A DNA stretch of 39,752 nucleotides, taken from Thermosipho sp. (in: thermotogales). Its GTDB lineage: Bacteria; Thermotogota; Thermotogae; Thermotogales; Fervidobacteriaceae. Location: contig JACDNZ010000018.1 of NCBI GenBank assembly GCA_017656345.1, positions 1 to 39,752 of the forward strand. The letters are read 5' to 3'. The position numbers were made by a program, and so were the translations under genes. The notes below the pieces were generated by a model, which was not told the DNA's origin, did no database searches, and was given only the letters and a program-made list of their open reading frames with translations. Positions 7,480 to 15,603 of the stretch are shown one piece after another (the stretch's first letter is position 1; each line of letters starts with the position of its first letter).

Positions 7480-10400
7480 ACTACTTCCTCCAATCTAACC
7501 GGTACAATATTTGAAACATCATTCGTTTTAGTAACTCCAAGCATAACATCTGCTGCTTCCATAACAATTTTATTATGAGTCACAACTATAAACTGTGCGT
7601 TAGAATTAGTTAACAATCTTTTAAATCTTTCAGAATTGTATTCATCCAATGGAGCATCAGCTTCATCTAAAACATAAAAAGCGCTTGGTTGAGCTTCTAA
7701 CAAGGCCATTAGTAAGGCAAGACCAACTAAGGCTTTTTCTCCGCCAGACAATAATTGTAGTTTTTGTGATCTACCTTTCCCTTTTGAAATTATAATTTCC
7801 ACACCACTTTCTAAAATATTGTCCTTATCCATTATTTTTATAATTCCTGTACCACCATAGAACAACTGTTCTACATAATTTTTAAAAGCTTTATTGACTA
7901 TATCAAAAGTTTTAAGAAACACCTGTTTTGCTTCTTCATCCGTTCTCTCAATAAGCTCTATCAATTTTCTTCTTGCATCTTCCAAATCTTTTTTCTGGTT
8001 TTCAAGCTCTTCGTATTCTTTAGAAACTCTTTCATATTCTTCCTGCGCTTCCAAATCAACCGGGCCAATAAACTTTATTTTATTTTCCAAACTTTCCATT
8101 CTATTTTTCAATTCCTCAAGTTCTTCTTCGGTAATTTTAATTTCTTTTCTGTACTCCTCAGGAATATTTTCAATCTTTAATTTCTTCTCCTGAATTTGTA
8201 AATCAAATTCATGCATTTCTTCTCTTATTTTCTCAATCTCTTCCCTTAACGATTCCATCTCTTGTTCTAGTTGCTCTATTTCTTTAACTTTTCCCTCTTT
8301 ACCAGATTTTTTGTAATTTATACTATTGAACAATTCGTCTGTCTCACTTTTCAAAGCCTGTAATTCCTTTTCATTTTCATCAATCAAACTTTGTAGATTA
8401 TCCATTTCTTCTTTTAATCTTTTAATTTCATGGTTTATCTCAAGAATCTTTTCATCAATCTCCGTATTTCTTTCTTGAATTCTTCTAATTTCTGACTCAT
8501 ACTGAATTTTCCTTTCAAGTAATCCTCTCAATTCAGTTTGTAAATCAGTATATTTTTCATTTATTTCATCCAATTTTTCCTTATTTTCAAAAATTTCTTT
8601 GTTAAAGCTTTCAAGTTCACCCTTTAAGACCTTAAGCCTGTCTTTTATAACTTTTATTTCGTTTTTGATATTTACTTCCCTTTCTTTTATTCCTTCTAAT
8701 CTTAATTTATATTCTTTATGAAGCTTTTCAAAATTCTGTAATTCTTTATAGATTTCGGAGTGAGTTTTCAATAACTCCTGCAACATTCTCTTAGCTGATG
8801 TACTCTTTGAAGTATAATCCATTAAATCTGAATTAATAGTCTCCGCATAATTTCTCAAATCTGAAATTTCCTCTTTCACATCCTTTAACTTTTCTTGGAG
8901 TTCTTTTTCAATCTTCTCCACGTTTTTAAGTTCTTCCCTTAATTTCTCCATTTGATTCTTTCTTGCCAGTAGATTGTGGGAACTTTCAAATTTTCCTCCA
9001 GTCATTGAACCAGTATTACTTATTAAATCACCCTCAAGAGTTGCTATCCTTCCAACGCTACTTTTTCTTTTAATTTCAATTGCTATATCTAAATTTTCAA
9101 CAACAATATCATTTCCAAACAAGTAATCAAGTAGCTCATTTTTATAATCTTCTATCTTATTAATTTTGACTAGATTTTTAGCAAAACCGCACACGCCTTC
9201 CACTTCGGGAACTTTTACATTTCTCATCTTTCTGCGAATTAAATCCAGTGGTATTAAAGTTACTCTTCCAATTTTCTCTCTTTTTGCATATTCAAGAATT
9301 CTCTTAGCATTATCTGATGTATCCACAACTATATGTTGTAAAACTCCTCCCAACAGCGCTTCAATTGCTTCTAAAAACTCATCTGGAACTTCTATAATAT
9401 TTGCTACAACATCTATAATTCCTTCAAATTTATCTTTTACATCAAATATCTTTTTCACTGCATGAGAAAAGCCCTGATATTCATTTAATTGTTTTTCAAG
9501 AATCGAAATTTCCAAAATTATTTCCTTTTTTCTATAATTTACTTTTTCAAATTCATCCTTCAGATATTCTCTCTGCTCTGTAAGTTCTTGTATTTGCTTT
9601 TTTACTGACTCCAACTCGTTTAAAAGATTCTGAGTTTTCTCATCATATTTATTTGCATTTTCAGATAATTCTCCTATTTCTTCATCAAGTTCTTCATAAC
9701 GAGCCCTTTTTGATTCAAGCTGCTCAATTATCATTTCGAGTCTTTCTTTGAAATCCTTTTGTGATTCAAACAACGTGTTTTTTTCATTTTCCAGTTTGTG
9801 GAGCTTTTTTTCAAGCTCATCATACTCCCCTTTTTTCTTTAAGAGCTCCATTTCTTTCTCAGAATACTTGGAAGTTAACAAATTTCTTTCTTCCTCAATA
9901 TTTGCAAGAAGTTGTTCTTTTTCTTTTATTTCCTTCTCAAGTGAATCAAAAATTAACTTAATTTCATCTTTTCTTCTAATTAATCTTTCTTTTTCATCTT
10001 TTAGTAAATCAATTTTTGATGTCTTTTCAACATAACTACTTTTATGTTCATTAAGTTTATTAATTAATGTGTTTCTTAACTCCAAAAGATGGTTTTGTCT
10101 TTGCTTATGGCTTTCAAGAAGATCCGTAAAACTTTCCATTTCTTTATTAATTTCATTAAATTCCTGCCTTAAAACAGACCATCTACTCTCAACCTTTGCA
10201 AGTTTTTTTACTCTTTCCTTAAGAATCTTTTTCTTTTCATCGTGTGCATTTTCAAGACTCTTCAACTGATTGCTTTCGTGAAAATAAATTCCACCAAAAT
10301 ATTTTTCCTTTATTATCTCAAGCTCTTTCGAATACTCTAAATATTTTTCTGCTTTCTTAGCTTTTATATATAACCCTCTCTTATTTTTTCCTATTTCAAA

Positions 10401-10958
10401 TAATATATCTTTTAATCTTTCAAGATTTGCTTCGGTACCAGCTAATTTTCCAAGTGCTTCTTTTTTTCTGTCGCGATAAACAGACGTACCTGCAGCATCT
10501 TCAATCAATTTTCTCAAATCTTCAGGACTTGAAGTAACAATTCTTTCTATTTTTCCCTGACCAACTATTGAAAACATTCCAGTAGTCTTAAAAAGCTGCT
10601 TAATATCTTTTAACCTGGCAACATCACCATTTATGTAATATGTATTATTCCCTTCGGCCGTCAATTCTCTGGCTATTTTTACCTCTTGACCATCAAACTC
10701 AAAAGTAAGCTCTACAAAAGCACTTCTTGCTGGTCGCACTTTTTCTGTTCCTTTAAATATGACATCGCTTTTATCTGTGGCCCTTAATTCTTTTAGTGAA
10801 TGTTCGCCAAAAGCCCACTGAATTGCTTCAACAATATTAGACTTTCCGGATCCATTAGGCCCAACAATTACAGTAATATCCGGTGATATTGGAAGAGTTG
10901 TTGGATTAGCAAAAGACTTAAAACCTTTTAAAAATATTTCTTTGAGTTTAACACTCAA
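7476..10958 (-). CDS. smc: Chromosome segregation protein SMC
   Basis: 1160 residues, the normal length. The ATPase head is split: Walker A GPNGSGKS at 33-40, and at the C-terminal end the signature LSGGE (1070-1074) and Walker B FYVLDEADAPLDE (Asp1098, Glu1099). Two long coiled coils flank a hinge at about 495-660 (from GFSHAVKKIF to the GSMTGGKFE segment). It forms the ring of the bacterial condensin with ScpA and ScpB, which are not in this window. The start is TTG at 10958, with AGGGGGT nine bases upstream, overlapping the murC stop (TTGA). The gene sits between murC and a PAS protein, not with ftsY as in many bacteria. Confidence 0.97.
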   Translation of the reverse strand: MSVKLKEIFLKGFKSFANPTTLPISPDITVIVGPNGSGKSNIVEAIQWAFGEHSLKELRATDKSDVIFKGTEKVRPARSAFVELTFEFDGQEVKIARELTAEGNNTYYINGDVARLKDIKQLFKTTGMFSIVGQGKIERIVTSSPEDLRKLIEDAAGTSVYRDRKKEALGKLAGTEANLERLKDILFEIGKNKRGLYIKAKKAEKYLEYSKELEIIKEKYFGGIYFHESNQLKSLENAHDEKKKILKERVKKLAKVESRWSVLRQEFNEINKEMESFTDLLESHKQRQNHLLELRNTLINKLNEHKSSYVEKTSKIDLLKDEKERLIRRKDEIKLIFDSLEKEIKEKEQLLANIEEERNLLTSKYSEKEMELLKKKGEYDELEKKLHKLENEKNTLFESQKDFKERLEMIIEQLESKRARYEELDEEIGELSENANKYDEKTQNLLNELESVKKQIQELTEQREYLKDEFEKVNYRKKEIILEISILEKQLNEYQGFSHAVKKIFDVKDKFEGIIDVVANIIEVPDEFLEAIEALLGGVLQHIVVDTSDNAKRILEYAKREKIGRVTLIPLDLIRRKMRNVKVPEVEGVCGFAKNLVKINKIEDYKNELLDYLFGNDIVVENLDIAIEIKRKSSVGRIATLEGDLISNTGSMTGGKFESSHNLLARKNQMEKLREELKNVEKIEKELQEKLKDVKEEISDLRNYAETINSDLMDYTSKSTSAKRMLQELLKTHSEIYKELQNFEKLHKEYKLRLEGIKEREVNIKNEIKVIKDRLKVLKGELESFNKEIFENKEKLDEINEKYTDLQTELRGLLERKIQYESEIRRIQERNTEIDEKILEINHEIKRLKEEMDNLQSLIDENEKELQALKSETDELFNSINYKKSGKEGKVKEIEQLEQEMESLREEIEKIREEMHEFDLQIQEKKLKIENIPEEYRKEIKITEEELEELKNRMESLENKIKFIGPVDLEAQEEYERVSKEYEELENQKKDLEDARRKLIELIERTDEEAKQVFLKTFDIVNKAFKNYVEQLFYGGTGIIKIMDKDNILESGVEIIISKGKGRSQKLQLLSGGEKALVGLALLMALLEAQPSAFYVLDEADAPLDEYNSERFKRLLTNSNAQFIVVTHNKIVMEAADVMLGVTKTNDVSNIVPVRLEEVV

Positions 10959-12259
10959 ACTTTTAAACCCCCTACTTTATTTCTAAAAGCCTTCGAAACA
11001 TCTATAATGTCTCCTGCACCTGCAAATATATAAACACCTGATTTTCTTTTAAGATATTTTAATACATTTTTCTTATCACCTACAAATACTGCTTTGTCAA
11101 TCATCTGAGCAACACTTTTTGCACTAATTCCATCTTTCTCTTCAAAAGCGCCATATACTTCTGTTATAAAGATTTTATCAGCTATCGTTAATGATCTGGC
11201 AAAATCTTTATATTCTCTCCTTAATCTTGTATATCTATGAGGTTGAAAAATAACATAAATTTCCCTGTTTTTGAAAATTTCTTTTGCAGTTTTTAATAAA
11301 CTTTCAATCTCTACAGGTGTATGAGAATAATCGTCAATTATAACTATTTCACCATCGTCATAAGTAATTTGAAAGCGTCTACCTGGTAAAGAATAATCTT
11401 CAAATGAAGACAAAACAATATCTCTATCAAAACCCATCTCAAAGGTTAATGCTATTACTGCTAAAGCATTCAAAACATTATGGGTGCCAGGTACAGATAG
11501 TTTAAACCTTTTATTACCATATGGTGTGGAAATTTCAACAAATTGATTATATAATTTTTTTTCTAATGAAATCAAGTGATAATCACCTTTATTAAATCCA
11601 AACTTAATTGTCTTTTTCAAAAAATCTTCTTCAGAATTTGAAACACATAACTTTGAACTTTCACAAGATTTTTTAAAACAAGATAGATAATTTTCATAAC
11701 TTTCAAAATTCTCGATATGGTCACCGCGAATATTAGTTACAATTAAATAATCCGGATTATAATTTTCAAATCCTGGCTGGCTTTCATCCATTTCAAATAC
11801 ACACATGTTACCGCCTTTTCTATAATTTCCATGTTCAAGTTCAGGATGAGTTGAGCCCAAGAAAACTGTTGGATCCATTCCAAGTTTCAATAAAACATGA
11901 GTAAGCATTGAAGTGGTTGTAGTTTTTCCATCAGTTCCTGTGACACCAAATTTTGAATAATCTTTCATTATTTGAATATGATGTTCAAGTCTTGTTATCA
12001 CAGGAATTCCCTTCTCTTTCGCAACTATAACTTCTGGATTATCTTCTGGCACCGCAGGAGTTCTAACTATAAGGTCAACATCATCAACATTCTTCTTTTC
12101 ATGTTTGTTAAATATTTTTATTCCCTGTTTTTTTAAGTATAAAACCCTTTCAGAAAGAAAAGGATCAGTTCCAGTAACTTTATTATTATTTTTAAAATAT
12201 TCATGCAATGCTTGCGCACTCATACCTATTCCGCCGATTCCCAAAAAATGAATTTTCAC
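10955..12259 (-). CDS. murC: UDP-N-acetylmuramate--L-alanine ligase
   Basis: 434 residues. It adds L-alanine to UDP-MurNAc with ATP, the first peptide step of peptidoglycan precursor synthesis, in the cytoplasm. The N-terminal Rossmann motif GIGGIGMS is at 7-14, and the ATP loop GTDGKTTT at 108-115. Next come EMDES and TNIRGDHIENF in the central domain and DDYSHTP in the C-terminal ligase domain. The loop has Asp where most MurC enzymes have His (GTHGKTTT); as I recall, Thermotoga MurC has the same form. The start is GTG at 12259, overlapping the murG stop by a few bases, with AGAGGTG upstream. Confidence 0.95.
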   Translation of the reverse strand: MKIHFLGIGGIGMSAQALHEYFKNNNKVTGTDPFLSERVLYLKKQGIKIFNKHEKKNVDDVDLIVRTPAVPEDNPEVIVAKEKGIPVITRLEHHIQIMKDYSKFGVTGTDGKTTTTSMLTHVLLKLGMDPTVFLGSTHPELEHGNYRKGGNMCVFEMDESQPGFENYNPDYLIVTNIRGDHIENFESYENYLSCFKKSCESSKLCVSNSEEDFLKKTIKFGFNKGDYHLISLEKKLYNQFVEISTPYGNKRFKLSVPGTHNVLNALAVIALTFEMGFDRDIVLSSFEDYSLPGRRFQITYDDGEIVIIDDYSHTPVEIESLLKTAKEIFKNREIYVIFQPHRYTRLRREYKDFARSLTIADKIFITEVYGAFEEKDGISAKSVAQMIDKAVFVGDKKNVLKYLKRKSGVYIFAGAGDIIDVSKAFRNKVGGLKV

Positions 12260-13275
12260 TTTTTCACCTCTTTTATAATCTCTTCAATTATATTTTCTAC
12301 AGGATTTTTTTTATTAACAACTTCTCTTTTCTTTTCAACTAATTTATTTATTTTTTTCACAATATCTTCAAGTTTAACATCTTTTTCTCTAACCATATAT
12401 CCTAAATTAACTTTTTCTACCTGTCTTGCATTTTCAATCTGATGTGATTCAGTAGAACCTTCCCACGGAATGACAATACAAGGAACTTCAAAATATAAAA
12501 GTTCACTTATAGTAGTCGCGCCTCCACGAGTTATAGCACACGAAACTGCCTTATAATAATCAGACATGTTTTCAATATACGGAACAACTTTCAAATTGTT
12601 TTCAATACAATTTACTACTTTTCTTCCCGAAGATAATATAAAAATATACTCTTTTACTTCTCTTGCCAACCTACAGGCAAGTTCGTTTAAGAATTCACTC
12701 CCTCCACTACCACCAACGATTAATATAGCTGGTTTTTCGAACGACAATTCCTCTAAATTTCTTATTCTTACCGGGTTACCTGTAACAACTATTTTATCTA
12801 TAACATTTGCATCAAAATATTTCTTAGAATCTTCAAATGAAACAAATATTTTGGTAGCATACCTTGACAATTTGAGGTTTGAAAGACCTGGAATAACATT
12901 TTGTTCATGTATGAAAAGTGGGATTTTCAATTTGTATGCTGCCACACCTACCGGATAACTTACATATCCACCTGTAGTAAAAACTAAATCGGGTTTAAAT
13001 TCTTTTAGTTTTCTCGTCACCTTCTTTTTGCTGGTAACTACTTTTACGAGGGTTTTTATGTTTTCAAACGAATAAATTGGCCTTTTAAGACCCTTTATAT
13101 CAAGTGAAAATATATTATAACTACTATTCTTTAACACTCTTTCTTCTAACTTACCCTTCACAGTAAAATACAAAACATCCAGCTCAAAATATTTCTCTAA
13201 ACCTTCTAAAACAGATAATGCAGGATAAAGATGTCCACCGGTTACCCCACCAGCTACTGCTATTCTAAGTTTCAT
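12256..13275 (-). CDS. murG: UDP-GlcNAc:lipid I N-acetylglucosaminyltransferase MurG
   Basis: 339 residues. It transfers GlcNAc to lipid I to make lipid II at the inner face of the membrane. The N-terminal glycine-rich loop GGVTGGHLYPAL (9-20) is followed by TTGGYVSYPVG (100-110), HEQN (123-126), GGSGGSEFLNE (188-198), the donor-binding TRGGATTISE (249-258) and PWEGSTESHQIENA (270-283), all expected in MurG. The first loop has Val where the family usually has none or Gly, a mild deviation. The ATG abuts the stop codon of the dehydrogenase gene with no gap, so the pair is probably coupled; the SD (GGGATGA) is weak. Confidence 0.95.
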   Translation of the reverse strand: MKLRIAVAGGVTGGHLYPALSVLEGLEKYFELDVLYFTVKGKLEERVLKNSSYNIFSLDIKGLKRPIYSFENIKTLVKVVTSKKKVTRKLKEFKPDLVFTTGGYVSYPVGVAAYKLKIPLFIHEQNVIPGLSNLKLSRYATKIFVSFEDSKKYFDANVIDKIVVTGNPVRIRNLEELSFEKPAILIVGGSGGSEFLNELACRLAREVKEYIFILSSGRKVVNCIENNLKVVPYIENMSDYYKAVSCAITRGGATTISELLYFEVPCIVIPWEGSTESHQIENARQVEKVNLGYMVREKDVKLEDIVKKINKLVEKKREVVNKKNPVENIIEEIIKEVKK

Positions 13276-14235
13276 TTAATCATCCCACACTAAATTTTTT
13301 GGTTTTCTTCCCTCAAGAGCATCAATAACATTCTCGGCAACCATTATGGACATTTTTGCTCTTGTTTCAAATGTTCCTGAACCAATATGCGGTAATAGAA
13401 CAACATTTTCTAATTTTTCAAGTCCCGGTGTTATTTCCGGTTCGTTTTCATAAACATCAAAACCCGCTCCCGCTATTCTTCCTTCTTTTAATAAATTATA
13501 CAAAGCTCTTTCATCAACTACTGGCCCTCTTGCTGTATTTATCAATATTGCATTTGGTTTTAGAAGTTTTAATTTTTCTTCATTCAATAAATGATAAGTT
13601 TCTTGTGTCAAAGGTACATTTATTGAAATAAAATCTGCTTCTTTTAAAAGTGTATTAAGATCAACATATTTCGCGTTATATTTTTCTTCAATTTCTTGAG
13701 GTAACCTTCTTCTGTTATGATATATTATTTTCATTCCAAAGCCAAGAGCTCTTCTAGCAACGGCTTGACCAATTCTACCCATACCAATTATTCCCAAAGT
13801 TTTACCATATATCTCGTATCCTAAAAATAACTTTGGTTTCCAGCCTTCAAATTTTCCTTCCCTTGTAAATTTATCAGCAGGAATAATTTTCCTCGCTACA
13901 GCCAATAACAACGCCCAGGCAATATCTGCAGTTGCTTCGGTTAAAACCCCCGGGGTATTTGTTACAAATATCCCTTTTGACTTAGCGTATTCTACATCGA
14001 TATTGTTATAACCCACAGCATAATTAGCGATAATTTTTAATTTGTTACCTGCATCGATAAATTCCTTATCAACCGGATCACGTAATTGTGTAACAACAGC
14101 ATCTGCATCTTTAACCCTTTCCATCATTTCTTCTTTCGCTAAAAATTTTTCACCAGTATATACATCTACTTCAAATTTTTCCATCAAAAGCTTTAAACCT
14201 TCTTCGGGTATCTTATAAGTTACAAATACTTTCAT
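13276..14235 (-). CDS. D-2-hydroxyacid dehydrogenase, glyoxylate/hydroxypyruvate reductase type
   Basis: 319 residues. NAD(P)-dependent reduction of a 2-keto acid such as glyoxylate or hydroxypyruvate is expected. The Rossmann loop GMGRIG is at 151-156, and the catalytic residues are Arg236 (NTARG), Glu265 (ENEP) and His283 (PHIGSGT). HNRRR after the second strand (173-177) provides positive charges often seen in NADPH-using members. Sequence lacks the C-terminal ACT domain of many SerA enzymes, so glyoxylate reductase (GyaR-like) is the better guess. It is first in the long operon; AAGGAGGAG lies just before its ATG and a promoter-like TATAAT at 14273-14268. Confidence 0.88.
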   Translation of the reverse strand: MKVFVTYKIPEEGLKLLMEKFEVDVYTGEKFLAKEEMMERVKDADAVVTQLRDPVDKEFIDAGNKLKIIANYAVGYNNIDVEYAKSKGIFVTNTPGVLTEATADIAWALLLAVARKIIPADKFTREGKFEGWKPKLFLGYEIYGKTLGIIGMGRIGQAVARRALGFGMKIIYHNRRRLPQEIEEKYNAKYVDLNTLLKEADFISINVPLTQETYHLLNEEKLKLLKPNAILINTARGPVVDERALYNLLKEGRIAGAGFDVYENEPEITPGLEKLENVVLLPHIGSGTFETRAKMSIMVAENVIDALEGRKPKNLVWDD

Positions 14236-14267
14236 ATTACTCCTCCTTAAAATTGTTTCTTTTTAAT

Positions 14268-14273
14268 ATTATA
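14268..14273 (-). promoter_or_regulatory. -10 element for the minus-strand operon start
   Basis: Minus-strand TATAAT, 33 bases before the dehydrogenase ATG. No good -35 is seen at 16-18 bases. It lies in a 73-base divergent gap, about 26 bases from the opposing -10 at 14299-14304, so the two promoters overlap and could compete. Confidence 0.5.
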
Positions 14274-14298
14274 CCATTCTTTTTTATTTTAAAAGTGT

Positions 14299-14304
14299 TA
14301 TAAT
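14299..14304 (+). promoter_or_regulatory. -10 element for the SagB-type gene
   Basis: Plus-strand TATAAT, 19 bases before the chosen ATG at 14324. The upstream -35 region is weak (ATTCTT about 17 bases away). Transcription would begin near 14311, at the SD itself, so the mRNA leader is very short. Confidence 0.5.
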
Positions 14305-14323
14305 CAAAATGGGAGGAGGGAAA

Positions 14324-15076
14324 ATGAAAAAATCGAAGGAATTTTTAAAGTCCGACTGGGAAAGCATTGTAAATACTGATAGAAGTAAAGGTGTACCAAA
14401 ACCACCCGTTGAAAAACCATATGACAAAAACAAAAAAATCATACCATTACCAAAAATTGATGAATTTAAAGAAATAACTAAAACTAACTTATTTGATCTA
14501 ATTTTAAACAGAAGAAGTAGAAGAAAATATACAAATAAACCACTATCGCTAAAAGAATTATCGTTTTTACTCTGGGCAACCCAGGGTGTAAAAAAATATG
14601 TAAAAGATAAGGAAGTAGTTTTTAGGACAGTACCTTCTGCAGGTGCCTGTCATCCATTTGAAACTTATCTTATAGTATTCAACGTTGATGGTTTAGAAAA
14701 AGGCATTTATAGATATCTTTCCATTGAACATAAACTTATTCTTATAAAAGAAGGAGATTTTTCCAAACAAACAATTGAAGCAACACTTGGACAACAATTT
14801 GTAGGTCATTCAGCCGTCGTCTTTATATGGGCAGCAATACCATACAGAACCGAATGGAAATATACCCACGAATCGTATAAAGCAATTGCACTAGACGCTG
14901 GACATATCTGTCAAAATCTCTATCTGGCTTCAGAAGCACTAAATTGTGGTACATGTGCTGTTGCCGCATATGATCAAGAAAAGATGGACCTGCTCATTGG
15001 TCTCGATGGGCAGGAAGAATTTGTGGTATATCTGGCACCCGTTGGAAAAATCCAAACACCTGGAAATTCTTTTTAA
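14324..15076 (+). CDS. SagB/ThcOx-type nitroreductase family oxidoreductase
   Basis: 250 residues from the ATG at 14324, which follows GGGAGGAGGG; the longer frame from 14309 places that SD inside the coding region. FMN-dependent fold: RRSRRKY (63-69) is the phosphate-binding segment. PSAGACHPFETYLI (104-117), HSAVVFIWAA, then DAGHICQNLYLASEALNCG (191-209) are typical of SagB-type dehydrogenases. SagB proteins oxidise azoline rings to azoles in peptide maturation, but many solo members occur with no such cluster. No SagC/D cyclodehydratase or precursor peptide is visible here, so the substrate is unknown. It is followed at 43 bases by the PEBP-like gene. Confidence 0.87.
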   Translation: MKKSKEFLKSDWESIVNTDRSKGVPKPPVEKPYDKNKKIIPLPKIDEFKEITKTNLFDLILNRRSRRKYTNKPLSLKELSFLLWATQGVKKYVKDKEVVFRTVPSAGACHPFETYLIVFNVDGLEKGIYRYLSIEHKLILIKEGDFSKQTIEATLGQQFVGHSAVVFIWAAIPYRTEWKYTHESYKAIALDAGHICQNLYLASEALNCGTCAVAAYDQEKMDLLIGLDGQEEFVVYLAPVGKIQTPGNSF

Positions 15077-15119
15077 AGTCAATAAACGCTTTGAAATTAA
15101 AACAAAAGGTGGTGATATT

Positions 15120-15587
15120 ATGTTAAAAATTACCACTGAATTTGATAACAATGATTACATTCCAGAAAAATATACCTGTGATGGTGAAAATATAAATCCA
15201 GAAATGGTAATCTTCGATATTCCAAAAGAAACTAAAACACTAGCAATTATTTGCGATGACCCAGATGCTCCTTCAAAAACATTTGTTCACTGGATAATAT
15301 GGAATATAACTGTGAAAGAATCCCCTGTAATAATTCCAGAAGGCATACCAAAATCATCCAAACTCCCAAATGGTGCTCAACAAGGAATTAACGATTTTGG
15401 AAGAATAGGCTACGATGGCCCCTGCCCCCCAAAAACTCACAACGTTCATCATTATTTCTTCAAAGTTTATGCCTTAAATAACGTATTAAACCTTGATGGA
15501 AAGGTTACAAAGCATGTACTTGAAAGTGCCATTGAACCTTACATAATATCCAAGGGTGAAATAATAGGATTATACAAAAGAAAATAA
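15120..15587 (+). CDS. YbhB/YbcL family PEBP-like protein
   Basis: 155 residues, typical length for the bacterial Raf-kinase-inhibitor-like (PEBP) family. The anion pocket motifs are present: DDPDAP (46-51), HW (57-58), GYDGPCPP (97-104) and HHYFF (110-114). Cytoplasmic, no signal peptide. Bacterial members have no settled role; phosphate-group or lipid binding is suggested by the fold. A longer in-frame extension reaches back into the SagB-type gene but has no SD; ATG 15120 follows GGTGGTGAT. It probably shares the promoter of the upstream gene. Confidence 0.92.
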   Translation: MLKITTEFDNNDYIPEKYTCDGENINPEMVIFDIPKETKTLAIICDDPDAPSKTFVHWIIWNITVKESPVIIPEGIPKSSKLPNGAQQGINDFGRIGYDGPCPPKTHNVHHYFFKVYALNNVLNLDGKVTKHVLESAIEPYIISKGEIIGLYKRK

Positions 15588-15603
15588 TAATGGAGGAATT
15601 ACT

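Noticed and set aside
9748-10035. Plus-strand Ser/Phe-rich frames inside smc
   Set aside because: Antisense of the Glu/Lys-rich coiled coil, which reads as Ser/Phe-rich on the opposite strand.
10955-12259. MurC taken as another Mur ligase because of GTDGKTTT
   Set aside because: The N-terminal GIGGIGMS, the central motifs and the neighbour murG fit MurC, and I recall the same loop in Thermotoga.
14946-15119. Long N-terminal extension of the PEBP-like protein
   Set aside because: Overlaps the SagB-type gene, lacks an SD, and the family begins at the ATG at 15120 with a good GGTGGTGAT.
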